DNA of 25,235 bases from Ectocarpus siliculosus. Taxonomy: Eukaryota; Sar; Phaeophyceae; Ectocarpales; Ectocarpaceae. The translations under genes and the position numbers were made by a program. Below are positions 1-9,982 of the stretch, piece by piece. Each line of letters opens with the position of its first letter. Position 1 is the stretch's first letter. The notes under the pieces were generated by a model that was given only the letters and a program-made list of their open reading frames with translations, did no database searches and had not been told where the DNA came from. The stretch is taken from the NCBI GenBank assembly GCA_000310025.1, contig FN648444.1, positions 6,476 to 31,710 of the forward strand. The letters are read 5' to 3'.

Positions 1-1687
1 GAAAAAAACCCATTCCGAAGGACAAACCCCAGGGGGGGGGGGGGGGGGGGGGTGAAACGGGGAAAATAGCACCCTGGAAGGCAAACGTGAAGGAGGGAAA
101 TCAAACCATCAGAACTACGAGAAACCCATATTCTGCGTATTGTAGCCTGTGATATACTTTAGAGACTCCCATGGAATGCAGAGATCTCACGCCATTTTCT
201 CGCCTTCGCGGCGGTCGATCTCTGACATTCATCTGAATATCTGGTCCAATCGAGGGAGATGGAGTCAGTATGTTCGTAGTGTGTATGTTGTGATTGTTCT
301 GGAAGGCAATGTCTAGGCACTCACCGTTCGGGACTTGCTTGGTGGGCGCATTAGCCGGGGCCATGCGGGAGGAAAGCCACACACTCTCGATCTGAATTTT
401 CTTCCACGATGTCTTCTGAGGTGCATGTTTTTTGTGTATCGCGAGCAGCCTGGAGCCAATTCTCCCCCTAGTCCATTGTGCCGTTGGAGCTCTGTAACAC
501 ACAAACTCGACAATATATTTGACACCTACCTCCCGCATCTATTGGGCAAAGTCGAAAATGATAACAATGTCAGTTCGTGTGACGTCGCCGAGATTCGAGG
601 TTCGCGTCCGAACGCCGAAACCTTCTAATAGTGCATTGTCGCATCCGCGCGTGTGTCCACTTGCAATCATTTCCCGCCTTCGCGTGCACAACCGCAACCT
701 TGGTCTCTGGCGGAACTCGGTCAATGGCGGTACCTACCCTGCCATCACATCCGATGTCGATGTTCGGCGATGATGAAGGTAAGCTTCTCTTTCCGTTCTC
801 AGCGTTCGTGGAAGCGCGGGAGCGACGCTTGTCAATGGTGTACTTGTATTTCGTTTTCGACTTGCAAATTGACATCCGATGTCATCGACAATTCTCTTGA
901 GGTTTTCAGCCTGGTTCCTTTTTCCTTTTTTTGCTTGTGGTTCCGGTTACTCGCTGGAGATAGCCGGGCTGCTACTTACAGAAACGACCCAACCTCAAAA
1001 AATACCCCGATGGTCGTTTTTTCTTCATGCAACGCACCGACTAGGCTGACAGAAGTGCACGTTGTCGGGGAATACGGAACAAAATGATGAGCGTGTTGTT
1101 TCACTTTTGATGTCTAAAAAATTAGGGTTAGCACGGGCCGCTCCAGGGGCGACGGGAAGGGCGCTTTTGTTTCTTACCATTCCATTTGTTCTGGACGTCG
1201 GTGTTTACAAATTTCGGTGCAGTTCTGAACGAACCAGGCGGGGTTGAACAAGAAGGCCACGTAGAAGTTGTTTGTTCCGGCTTCCTTCTACGGTGCTTGC
1301 CTTGGTGTTGATCGCGATAGAAATTAAGCCGTTGCTTCCCTTGTCAGCTGTGGTGTAAATTTTTGTTTGGGCACGTTGTGCGTAACAAACCCCAGTTCGT
1401 GTGACAGCACCGAGGTTCAAACCCACACCAAACGTCAGAAGAGAGCGAGATTGCCTGCTGAACCTCCAATGTTGTGTGCCAAAGATTTTCCCTGGAAATG
1501 GTGTGTTGCTATCGCTGGGTTTTTCCTGCTGTGCTGTTCCCTAGAGAATCGACCTTGAGGGTATGTGTGTTTGTTTGTTCCGCCCTTGCTGCCTGTGGAA
1601 CACCATGCATGTTGTGTCAAACTCGTTACGAAGCGAGGTGATACCCAGCCACATCTAGGCACGGTACTTAGACTCTTCTACTGCCAG
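1..1687 (+). other. Copy A: 3' part of the last intron (partial, cut by window edge)
   Basis: This stretch has no credible exon. It is assigned as intron because it aligns almost continuously with intron 5 of copy B (20196-21962) and ends in a good acceptor, a pyrimidine-rich tract followed by CTACTGCCAG at 1678-1687. The short ORFs in it, on both strands, are not supported by any family resemblance. The upstream exons of copy A (signal peptide, LNR, acidic stalk) must lie left of the window if the gene is complete. Similarity to copy B is high along the whole intron, with scattered substitutions and small indels. Confidence 0.7.
32..52. repeat. G homopolymer, 21 bases
   Basis: An uninterrupted run of 21 G. 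The matching place in the duplicated copy (about 20275-20290) has a short interrupted G tract, so the run has changed length since the duplication or is an assembly artefact near the edge of the window. Confidence 0.95.
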
Positions 1688-3050
1688 TGGCCCCTCTCTC
1701 CCCTCTCACCATGTTACCCAACAAGACTGTCCACCCTTGGTCGTGTACCCTTTGCATCACAACCGTGCAGCTCCAGTGGGCGCTATCGTCGGTGGAGTAG
1801 TCGGGGGAACGGCCTTTTTGGCGGCTGCCGCCGTATTGGGGTGCTTGTTCTTCACGGGTCGCCTCAAGTGCTCCAAGTGCAGCAGCTCCTCAGACCCTCC
1901 AGCAGCTCCTACCCCTGCTGGTGACGGTACTACCCGAGCGGCGATTAAGGCATACCCTGCGCCTGTGGCCTCAGCTGCCGGTGCTCCTGCCGGCCCGCGG
2001 AATGGTCTTCCTCCTCCTCCTGCATTTTTAGCCCCTGCTGGTGACCGCTCAGCCCAATCGGCGACCGAGACATATCCTGAGCCTACGGCCTCTGCTGCTG
2101 CTGCTCCTGCCGCTCCTGCTGGTGATCTTCCTCCTCCTCCTGCATATGGTAGTCATGATCACGACGCAACGTTCACTGCAGCCCCTCCGCCACCTTATGG
2201 CCATCCGGTCAACCAGTACCCCCAACCGAAATGAGTTTTCGGTTTGGTTTTTCTACGGGACTACACCAAAGATGTACTTCATTTGACTTGGTAGGCCGCT
2301 GCCAGCAGGGGGAGGCGTGGATTGACAACGAAGCGGGTCGCTAGTGGGCGGGCTTTGGTTGGCCAGCAGAGGTATTCCATACTCTCTGGGATGTTCGTAT
2401 GTTTGAAGAGTGTCGTCTACGACGTGTGTGGAAACTGCAAATACAGTTTTTGGATCCTGGTCGGATACATAGTGTAAGTAAGCACCTTTTGGCCTACCTG
2501 TCAGCCGGTGTCCTACATGGTACTCGTGCCGGCTTTCCGGGCCGAGAACGTCAGTTTTTATGTCAATGTTGCCTCGTGTTTGTGTTGTTTTTCCTTTCGT
2601 GTTCGCCCTCTTTGCACGAGGAGTTAGGGTCGTGGCGCCGAGCATACATGCATGCGTGGGTCGAAGTGCTCCCCATCCTTGGTCAATACCCGATCTTCGA
2701 TCCGTGCTCGGGTGTTATTTTCAGAAACCGTGTTTTTTTTCCTTTCGCAAGGCACGGGCTAAGTGTAGTTCTTTTCGCATGGGCCAGTAAAGTGCAATAT
2801 TTTCCATTGCTACTGCCTTGGTTTTATTTTCTTGGTCACAACGCACGTGCAGTTGTTGCACATCAAGATATGTGGTTGGTTTCACGAGAAAAGAGACGTA
2901 TTTGTGCTGAGGTAGGGTAATGTAAACACCATGATCCAGACCATGACGGACTCACAATGATATCCTGGACTGCGATCGACGTGTAGAGTTGAATCTGCAT
3001 CGTGTCTTCAAAAGTGTCGAACTGAGTGTCCATGGCGTGCTCTGTACAAA
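49..3050 (+). repeat. Segmental duplication, copy 1 (partner 20287-23448)
   Basis: About 3.0 kb that aligns end to end, in the same orientation, with 20287-23448. It covers the last intron, last exon and 3' flank of the gene. Shared landmarks include GTGAAACGGGGAAAAT at the start (51-66 and 20290-20305) and GGCGTGCTCTGTACAA at the end (3032-3047 and 23430-23445). Differences are scattered substitutions, short indels, an 18-base local duplication in copy 2 near 20360, and one extra proline-rich repeat unit in the exon of copy 2. After the shared end the two copies diverge abruptly. Confidence 0.93.
1688..2234 (+). CDS. Copy A, last exon: transmembrane helix and PPxY tail of an LNR-type membrane protein
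   Basis: Last exon of a gene whose earlier exons are outside the window. The acceptor at 1686-1687 is followed by T GGC CCC, so the exon starts in phase 2, as in copy B. It encodes an extracellular linker, a helix of about 25 residues starting VGAIVGGVVGG (GxxxG-like glycine pattern), then a basic, cysteine-bearing juxtamembrane stretch TGRLKCSKC that fits the cytoplasmic side. The tail is rich in Pro and Ala and made of two imperfect units of about 36-40 residues (AGDxxxxxxTxxYPxP...LPPPP). It ends with PPAY and PPPY, the PPxY type known to bind WW domains, and stops at TGA 2232-2234. A downstream ATG is not needed because this is an internal acceptor. Versus copy B, length differences are multiples of three, which supports coding. 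Confidence 0.8.
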
Positions 3051-3178
3051 TTCATCCGATCCCAGGAGAAGTTTCGTGTGTTTATACCTCGCTTGTTTTA
3101 GCACGGCATTCTCTCGCGTTTGTTCATCGTGATTTGTTACGGCTACCGTATGTACTGCTGGAAGTACCTGCACGACGA
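2235..3178 (+). other. 3' flank of copy A, no gene seen
   Basis: Contains the putative 3' UTR and flank, duplicated in copy B up to about 3050. ORFs on both strands here lack any recognisable family. Bases 3057-3160 resemble the sequences that flank the foldback element at 14806-14857 and 15791-15840, and so represent the same site without the insertion. Confidence 0.6.
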
Positions 3179-3185
3179 TGTTTGT

Positions 3186-3235
<50 letters not shown>

Positions 3236-3272
3236 GCTGCTGCTGCTGCTGCTGTTGCTGTTGCTGCTGTCT
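3179..3272. repeat. TTG/TGC trinucleotide microsatellite
   Basis: About 90 bases of near-perfect TTG units turning into TGC and mixed TTG/TGC units. It would read as poly-Gln on the minus strand and poly-Cys or poly-Val on the plus strand. These readings are a product of the repeat and I do not call a gene. A shorter related tract at 24256-24278 is followed by similar sequence (TTAAAA...CCG...AGTACCTTC), so this is part of a dispersed repeat. Confidence 0.95.
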
Positions 3273-3693
3273 TCGCCTTAAAACCGCTGCGGTCTCCACT
3301 CAGTACCTTCTAATGTCCGCACTGGTCCATCTAACTGACGCGGACGCCTTCCGTGGTCACAAGCAAACTAACCCAAAAGGGGCTATAGTCTACACCTTCA
3401 AAACAAATTGGACCCCAGGGCGATATGTGTTTTACCCTGACGAAAGGGGAAATTAACCGGGAAACAGATCGACCCCGGGCCAAACAGGATGGAAAGAATG
3501 AAAGACGACCAACGAAAAAGAAAGAGAGAACAAGGGAAGCAAAAAAGACAGGAAGGTATGTACAGTAGACAGGTCCAGCGGAACAACGAAATAGGTAACT
3601 GCTAACGGGACACCAAACAGATGCATGACTTACGACGACAACATCACTTCGGGGTCACTGCGAGGGGGGGGTGTGTGCTCCGGTCCTAGTCAT

Positions 3694-3765
3694 GCATGCC
3701 GTAGTCGTTAGACCATTGACCTCGCATCCCTACAAAGCCGGGACGGACCACGCCGGGTTCTCACT
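3694..3765 (+). other. tRNA-like (pol III box A-like) segment
   Basis: The segment contains TAGTCGTTAGACCATTGACC, resembling a degenerate tRNA D-arm, and 40 bases on a partial box B-like GGGTTCTCACTGG. It cannot be folded into a convincing tRNA by eye. Very similar strings occur on the minus strand inside the neighbouring element at about 5600-5635 and 6424-6459, which suggests a dispersed tRNA-derived head (SINE-like) rather than a working tRNA. Confidence 0.3.
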
Positions 3766-4502
3766 GGATCAGACTCTCACGTCACCAAGCGCGAAGCGCC
3801 GTGAGGTATTCGGCGAGTCGCATGGAGGGTGCGCTGCACCCTGCTAAAGGTTTTCGGCATCTTGTACGTATTTCCTTGCGTACGGATCAGCGGTGAACTA
3901 TTTAATTTATTTTCCTTCCGGAGACAAATATAAGCACTGTGTAGCTGCTGCATCGAGGGTGCTTGGTCAATTTAACACAACGTAGTGGGATCATCCCTTT
4001 TGCGCGGTGTGAGGGTTCTCGACCCCGCACAACATAATCTACTCGGCCATCTAAAGACACTATGGTTACCGCGAAAAACAAAGCCAAAGGCAAAAAAAAA
4101 GCGGAAAGCAAGTTGTCGAGCTCACGAAGTGATCGACTTGTTCTACAACTCGTCGACAAGCGACGAAATCCCAACCTCGATGGCAAACACCTGGGGGGGT
4201 TGGGTCACTGCGAGGGGGGGGGATTGACGACACGACGGAAAAAATGTTGACGCGTTTATTAACGAGATTTTTGACGCGCAACACGCCCTGAGGCTGTAAC
4301 AGAAGAAGACACCTAAACCTTAAGGCCGCACCGGGGAGACTCTTGCGTGACAACGCGCACGTGCATGCGCAGTCAATTGACGGGCTTAGGCATGTATTGG
4401 ACTTACACTGCTCCTGTGTGACCCTTCTGGGTTTCCCGGGCTGTTACCATATATGGAAGTTGGGAGCTTGTTGTAGACTACACAGGATATAGTACTGCGT
4501 TT

Positions 4503-4545
4503 GGGGGGGGCCGGGGGGGGGCTCACTTCGTACCCCCCCTCCCCA
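4503..4545. repeat. G-run and C-run pair (potential hairpin or G-quadruplex)
   Basis: Runs of 8 or more G separated by CC, then CTCACTTCGTA, then a C-run and CCCC AAAA. The G arm with TTT on its left pairs with the C arm with AAAA on its right. It sits 16 bases left of the inverted-repeat element. Confidence 0.6.
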
Positions 4546-4560
4546 AAACAAATTCTCCAG

Positions 4561-4587
4561 TACAGAACGCGCCACCACTTAAGAACC
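4561..4587 (+). repeat. Left terminal inverted repeat
   Basis: TA plus 25 bases beginning CAGAACGCGCCACC and ending AAGAACC; perfect inverse of 6759-6785. Confidence 0.92.
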
Positions 4588-4835
4588 GTTTATTTAGCTC
4601 GAGGCTCGACGCTTATTGGCTACCTCCAACCGAACACATGTTCTTATCTTCCAAGTTCTTATTTGGAGCAGGTATCCACCTAGGTAACCGGGGTTCTTGT
4701 TCTTATTTCAAAACCGATTGCCCTATGCAGAGGACACAGACAGGTCTTTCTGCGTGGATTTCATCACGAGACACTACTGGAGTGTGCAATGTAGCCGTAA
4801 AATCGCCCCCTAGATGGCAGTGCCGCATGTATGTG

Positions 4836-5667
4836 CGGTATGGGAGAGGAGAGAGAGGTTGCCGACAATAGCCTAGGAGGCGAAGTGGGCAAACAAGAAG
4901 AATTGGTGTACCAACCTACGGAGTGAGTTAATGTTGTAGATGACGCGTGGAAGGGGGTCGAAATTGACGAAGTTGATGCACTGGGGAGGGGAGGTCTAGA
5001 GGGGTTCAAGGAGAAGATATCTGTTAATGCTTTTGCCGAGAGAAGGACAGAATCTAACCACCAATGAAACCAAGGATAAAGAGGGTCTCGATGTGTACGG
5101 AATAATAAAGAAGGAACAGATGTAAGGAGTACCTGCAATACAGGAGGGCCAAGGGATGCAGAGACAAAGTTGAAGGTCAAACCTTGGACTGGGGATATTG
5201 GCCTTTGAGAACGTAGACGAAGATTAAGGAAGGAGACGATCAAGACGACAAATCCAGATGTGATTGCGGCCCCAAGAGCGAAGATCATGTTCATTTCATT
5301 TACTTGCGGAATGTCCGTGGTACACGATGGAGAGGGAAATGTACATGACTGGGCTAGCTGGGAAAAACAAACGTAGAAAGAAAAGGTACAGCAGTGATAT
5401 GTTTGACGAAGAATGAATAATAAATGTAATAACCAGGAGAAGACGGTAGCTGAACTGGGGCATATAGGAAATGGGTGGAAAAGACGGAAAGTGATATCGA
5501 TGGGAAAACATTTTTGAGCCACCTTTTGGGCAAAGTAGGAAGCAACAATTGGCCATCGGTGATCGGTCCTGTGGGAACAAAGCTCCTCCATCCTGTCGAG
5601 GACGCGTGGTCAACGGTCTAACCGCTCAGGCTTCCAAAACATGAGAGAGAGTACGCCCCCCTTCGGA
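4836..5667. repeat. Element-internal direct repeat, unit 1
   Basis: Aligns in the same orientation with 5733-6500. Anchors include GGGAGAGGAGAG...GGTTGCCGA at the start, GGCGAAGTGG, TTTTGCCGAGAGA in the middle, and GATCGGTCCTGT...GTCTAACCGCT at the end. Minus-strand ORFs of 275 and 204 codons overlap the two units, but their reading frames drift relative to each other, so the units look non-coding. Confidence 0.75.
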
Positions 5668-5732
5668 TCCAACTCCTGCGATCGGGAAGAGGCGCAAGTA
5701 GGTTAAAGTGGCAAGTAGACCGTATGCTGTAC

Positions 5733-6500
5733 GACGTGGGAGAGGAGAGGTTGCCGAGAGAAGCCTGGGAGGCGAAGTGGACAAACGAGAATTGAGGCAT
5801 CAACTCAGGGAGTAGATTAAGGCTGTAGATGGCGTAGTAGGAAGAGTTCAAAATCGATGAGGTTGATACATTGGAAACGAACGTTAGGTCTACAGGGGTT
5901 CGAGAACAAGCAATCTGCTTCTTTTGCCGAGAGAGATAACAATATAGCAAAAGGGTCCAAGGATAAGGAGGGTCTAGATGTGTACGGATGTTGAAAGGTA
6001 TAGGTACATACATGGACCAATGGATGCAGGGGAGCCGAAGGTCGAATTTAGGACTGGGGCAAACGGCCTTTGAGAACCTTGACGAACGTCCAGGAAGGTA
6101 GACGATGAACACGAGTGCGAAGACCGGGTTCATGTCGTTGCGAAACGTCCGTGTTGGGCGAGAAAGACAGAGAAATGTACATGACGTAGCTGGACATGTA
6201 GAAGGAAAGGTACAGGGAGGTGTTTGAGGCATGGCATAGCTGGGAGAAGAAGACTGTAGCTGTACTGGGGCTATAGAGTAAGTGGGTTGAAAAGGCGGGA
6301 AGTGATATCGATAGATCGGCTAGGGAGAACATGTTCTAATAACGTTTGACAACGTACTTCGAAGTGGGAAGGAACGATTGGCATCAGTGATCGGTCCTGT
6401 TGGAACATTGATGCGTCCTCTCGAGGACGTTGGTCAATGCTCTAACCGCTAAGGCATGCGAAACATGATGAGGAGAGAGAGCACGTCCTCCCCCTTCGCG
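5733..6500. repeat. Element-internal direct repeat, unit 2
   Basis: Second, diverged copy of 4836-5667. On the minus strand each unit carries a box A-like string near its end: GAGCGGTTAGACCGTTGACC in unit 1 and TTAGCGGTTAGAGCATTGACC-like sequence (6424-6459) in unit 2. This may be a tRNA-derived promoter. Confidence 0.75.
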
Positions 6501-6758
6501 CGTACACGCATTTTATTACGAGGTCCTCTCCCCCGCCCGGCTCGGATCTGAAACTAACTTTTGCCGTATGGGTCACGCCCAGCCTCATGAGTTCTTGTCT
6601 TGCAGCCGCCGCGTTGGGGCTCCGTTCTTATCTGTATGCGCATTGGTACACCATAAGGGCGGGTTATTGTTCTTAATACCACGTCGGAACTGAGCATATG
6701 TTCTTACGGCCAAGTTCTTAGATTTTGGATTGTTTGAGGCTCAAGTTCTTAACTGCTA

Positions 6759-6785
6759 GGTTCTTAAGTGGTGGCGCGTTCTGTA
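6759..6785 (-). repeat. Right terminal inverted repeat
   Basis: Starts GGTTCTTAAGTGG and ends GCGCGTTCTG followed by TA; perfect inverse of 4561-4587. Confidence 0.92.
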
Positions 6786-6837
6786 TGCCAAACTCGTCCA
6801 CCCTTGATTTACACCGTGAAAATGGATCCCGGGTACG

Positions 6838-6916
6838 ATAAAGCCGCGATGGGAGCTGGGCGCGCTACTCACCATTGCTTGCTTCAGCACCGCGCAACAG
6901 GGTAGTACTTCATCCG
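6838..6916 (+). pseudogene. Copy C exon 1 remnant (signal peptide, start codon lost)
   Basis: It reads IKPRWELGALLTIACFSTAQ... then a phase 1 donor, TCC G|GTAAGC at 6917. The copy B exon reads MKPRWELGVLLTVAFFSSAQ, so the sole start ATG has become ATA. The exon is three bases longer than in copy B (AQQGSTSS versus AQAITSS). The nearby out-of-frame ATGs run into stops. The donor is still intact. Confidence 0.85.
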
Positions 6917-7719
6917 GTAAGCGCTTCTTGATACAAATGACGCCACGGCCTTTGAGACCCTCTTGTGTTGCGGGAGGATTGCGTTGTTTCTGCTCATGTT
7001 CCTTTACTGTTGTCTTCTAATTTCGGCCAAGGACCCTATTCCGGTGAAGTTGTCGATTCCTTGTTCTTGCTTCTACAACGAGTGCCCCATTGGACGTGGC
7101 GATTCTCTGGGAATCGTCCCTGTTGCATCGGCAACACAATAACTACTATTCATACGTAGGACACGAAAGCATACAATCCTGGATCAAATGGAAACCCCGG
7201 CCTCAGCACCCCTACCTGTGTTCGTCATTGCCTATATATACAAAGGACAAAGATGTACGGGATCGTGGAGACCTACCAACCCTCCTGATAACCCACAACG
7301 GTGATATTGAGCGAAACGTTCACTCCCCGATCTGATGCGGTAGTGGCATCCACCTTTTTACGAGGAAACGCCCGAGCCTATCAGCGCCTCTAGGTCTCCA
7401 CTCTACGTTACGATCGGTCGCTTCTTGCGGCTCGTGGTCTTATGCTCTTCTTGCTCGAGCTGGACTTTACAGTCATGCAGGAGGCGGGAACGCAGCTGGC
7501 CCTGCCGAGTAATTCTTCCACAATAACCACACGACTATGAAGTAAATATTTCGTGCTGCAACATCGTTGGATGCCACAAACTTCGACTGTTGCACCGTTT
7601 CGTCTAGAATTAGATATTTCCGAATTTGATTTTGCTGAGCGTTTACTGAGTGCATGTTGGGGTCAAACCCGTTCTGAAGCAAGCAAACACCGAACCATTC
7701 CTGTGTAGCCTCCTTCAAT

Positions 7720-8201
7720 CACGGAGAGCTCGGTTCCCTCCTCTTCTCACTCCGTTCAACAACCCCCCCCTCCATTGGCACTCTGCCCTTGGATGACAAC
7801 CGAGCAGCTCCAGTGGGCGCTATCGTCGGTGGAGCCGTGGGGGGGACGGTGTTTTTAGCTGGTGCGGCCACGTTGGCGTGCTTGCTCGCCGCAGGTCGCC
7901 TGAAGTGCGGCAAGAGCCGCAGCTCCTCAAGCTCTCCCGCCGTTCCTGCTGCTCCGAGCGGTGCCCCGGCGGCAGTCACAGGATTCGGTGGTCTGCGGCC
8001 TCCTCCTCTGCTACCGCTCCTGCTCCTTCCGCTCCCGCTGGTGCTCCTCCTGCTGCTTCCGGTGGTTTAGCACTCGATCCGATGTTGACTGTCCGAGAGG
8101 TTCCCGTCGCCAGAGCCACTCCTCCTCCGCCTTATGGCGAATCAACCCCCCCCTTCAAGGGTGAAGTGCGTAAACTTGTGAATATCTGCGTTAGAGCATG
8201 A
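7720..8201 (+). pseudogene. Copy C last-exon remnant (transmembrane helix plus frameshifted PPxY tail)
   Basis: From about 7792 it encodes NRAAPVGAIVGGAVGG, a hydrophobic helix and GRLKCGK, matching copies A and B. This frame runs into a leucine-rich translation and a stop at 8068-8070. The expected Ala/Pro tail and the PPPPYG motif (about 8128-8145) are in the next frame, which ends at TGA 8199-8201. The shift lies between about 7960 and 8000. The upstream part aligns loosely with the linker of the other copies, but the acceptor is not in the same place or phase. Confidence 0.82.
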
Positions 8202-9920
8202 CAACTACGGCATATAAGTTCCATTGGGCTGACAGGCCGCTGAGTGCCAGAGAAGGTACGGACTGCGGAAAGGAGCGCGTCGCTAGCGTATGGGTTGTGC
8301 TTAACCAGACGAGACAATGCACAATACCTGCCGTGTATATATGTTTGGTGCGTAATAGTCTCGCTCAACACGTGCGGAGACTCCTGGTTTAGCTTGATTG
8401 GTCGTTGCTTGGGAATGTACAAGTCTGTGTCGGCCAACATCAGCAATTGTTCAAGTGGCGTTTGGTTTCTTTCATAACGTGCGCAATCCTTTGCCGCAAT
8501 CTAGATACAAGTGCAAGTCGCACCCGCCTCTGTAGACATTCCAAGTTTGCTTATTTTCTAAACCAGACTCGCCGTTTTCTTTGGTTTTTCACATCCCCGT
8601 TGCTCGATTGGTTCGGGTAGTAGCGCCTACTACAAGATGCGTTGATCAAAGTTTCCCCATCCTTGGCCGATAATTTCCCATCAGAGTAGTAGGCGATATT
8701 TTTCCGAACCCGCGGACCTGTGCAGTTTATCCGTACTGCTTGGTTGACTTGGTTTTGATTGCTTTGGTAGGGAGGGTCGTGCCGCCTGCGTCGCTGAAAT
8801 TCACGGCTACGCGAGTAGCTCTACTGCCACGTGTGCGGTGAGTAGACAGGTCCTAGGGTAGAGATGATTTTGTATCGCGTCACTGTACAGAAACAGTAGA
8901 AAAAATCAACCGACTGATATAGCGGTGCCCTCTAGAAGCACGTCCAGCTTGTGTGATGCGCTTGTAGCGGTATTGCGTACACCTGGCATGTGCCAGATGC
9001 AGAGAATCTGGTCCTGTTTTACTGGCCAAGGTGAGACCTCGAAGAATGGTCGCGGTGCTGCCGATGCAGAAGGATTTTCTTTGCCATCGGACGGTACGAA
9101 CGTCAGAATCTTGTCGTCGTTGCTGTTGTCGTGTCGACCCGCCTTGCCATGTTTCTTGTGCCTCCTCGCGGAAGGCGCTATTAGAAGCGCAGGAGGGTGA
9201 TGCAATGACTACGTCCATTGCCTCGAATAACGACATGCGATGCGCCAATAGTGCAGAGATGCATTTGTGCGTGCATCCCTACAAGTAAGTATGTAAATGT
9301 ATGCAACAAGCCTCGCGTCGTCAGCTGTGTCTCCCCCGCGGGATTCGTCGTCGCTCCGTTTTGCGTACAAATTGCAGCAAATTTCATCCAAACGCGAGAG
9401 AGTGGATCTCTCGGCCTCTGTCATCCACGATGTACAAATTGCACTTGCCACCACGTACAAGTTCTGCAGTAGTACACCCGCAGTTTGGGAGATGGGTCTG
9501 TGACGGTGCGCACATTCATGCAGCAAGAATAAGGACCAGATTTGCGGACTTTTCGGGCCCCGCAGCCGGCAGCGGTCAAATTGACATGGGCGTGCCAGCG
9601 CGAATGTTGCTGCTCCACTATGTCCTCTACTGATTTCCCATTGAAGTGAACATATTCTGAGCCGGGACGTGGTGTTCGAATGTTGTTACATTCGGTCGAT
9701 GATAATACCGTGTGGTCAATTAGGAGAAGATCGCCTAGCTCTCTCCAGCATCTCACCATCATGCATGCCTCCAAAGTCCCTCGTCCACCTCATGGTCCTC
9801 CCCGCTCAATAATAACCTCTACCTCGGGCGAGTGGATTTCCCACGAGGTCGAACGGGACTTGCCCCATCCCCACGACCTCGACCTTCCTGTCCCATGCTT
9901 CCGTCGCCGGTGAACAGGCT
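8202..9920. other. No supported gene
   Basis: Only overlapping ORFs of about 60-120 codons on both strands, none with a recognisable domain. An open stretch with plausible codon use runs 9762-9913 (begins MHASKVPRP and ends in FRRR), but it has no partner exon I can name. A short hairpin GTAGTAG-CGC-CTACTAC is at 8617-8633, with a partial third copy near 8684. Confidence 0.4.
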
Positions 9921-9982
9921 CAACCGCCGTCCTCCCATCATGCCCGTCAACCGCCGTCCTCCGTCCTCCCGTCGTGCCCGGT
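9921..9982. repeat. Two-unit minisatellite
   Basis: CAACCGCCGTCCTCC is followed by a variable CATCATGCCCGT or GTCGTGCCCGG segment, two units of about 27 and 35 bases. Confidence 0.75.

Larger units (their letters stand above)
3273..4560. other. Intergenic, no supported gene
   Basis: Small ORFs only. Two features stand out. The string GGGTCACTGCGAGGGGGGG occurs near 3650-3668 and again near 4204-4222. A tRNA-like box A motif lies at about 3700. At 4503-4545 a G-rich run is followed 15 bases later by a C-rich run, giving a potential hairpin or G-quadruplex just before the left end of the next element. Confidence 0.5.
4561..6785. mobile_element. Non-autonomous DNA transposon with perfect terminal inverted repeats (pogo/Tigger-like guess)
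   Basis: The first and last 27 bases are perfect inverted copies: TA then CAGAACGCGCCACC... at 4561-4587, mirrored at 6759-6785. Reading TA as the target duplication leaves a 25-bp terminal repeat beginning CAG. TA targets with CAG termini are typical of pogo/Tigger elements, so that is my best guess. Near both ends the heptamer GTTCTTA recurs in the same orientation, for example ATGTTCTTA then CCAAGTTCTTA at 4638-4661 and again at 6703-6720; such subterminal motifs usually bind transposase. The inside is mostly two diverged tandem units. No transposase was recognised, so it is likely mobilised in trans. Its right end is 52 bases before the first exon of pseudogene C. Confidence 0.8.
6838..8201 (+). 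pseudogene. Copy C: decayed paralogue of the LNR-transmembrane gene
   Basis: Two ends of the gene family are recognisable with nothing usable between them. The first exon matches the copy B signal-peptide exon but starts with ATA. The last exon matches the transmembrane/tail exon but changes frame inside the tail. I found no LNR exon, cysteine-module exon or acidic exon in 6917-7719. The first part of that gap (to about 7140) is recognisable as intron 1 sequence of copy B (16117-16340). Loss of the start, loss of the ectodomain and a frameshift together make this a pseudogene rather than a variant. A 2.2-kb transposable element ends 52 bases upstream and may have removed the promoter. One caveat is that unrecognised divergent exons could exist. 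Confidence 0.8.

Noticed and set aside
2952-3299. Poly-Gln protein on the minus strand over the TTG tract, and poly-Cys or poly-Val on the plus strand.
   Set aside because: Produced by the microsatellite; the flanking residues match no family and the tract is part of a dispersed repeat.
4764-6232. Minus-strand ORFs of 275 and 204 codons inside the transposon, hydrophobic and Ser/Pro-rich, as a possible membrane protein or transposase.
   Set aside because: They cover two tandem units of the same sequence, and the frames drift between units, so there is no conserved protein. No transposase motif seen.
7030-7141. CSCFYNEC-like plus-strand reading after the exon 1 remnant of copy C, first taken as a cysteine-rich exon.
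   Set aside because: The phase does not fit the phase 1 donor, and the homologous stretch in copy B (16230-16340) is disrupted. It is shared intron 1 sequence.
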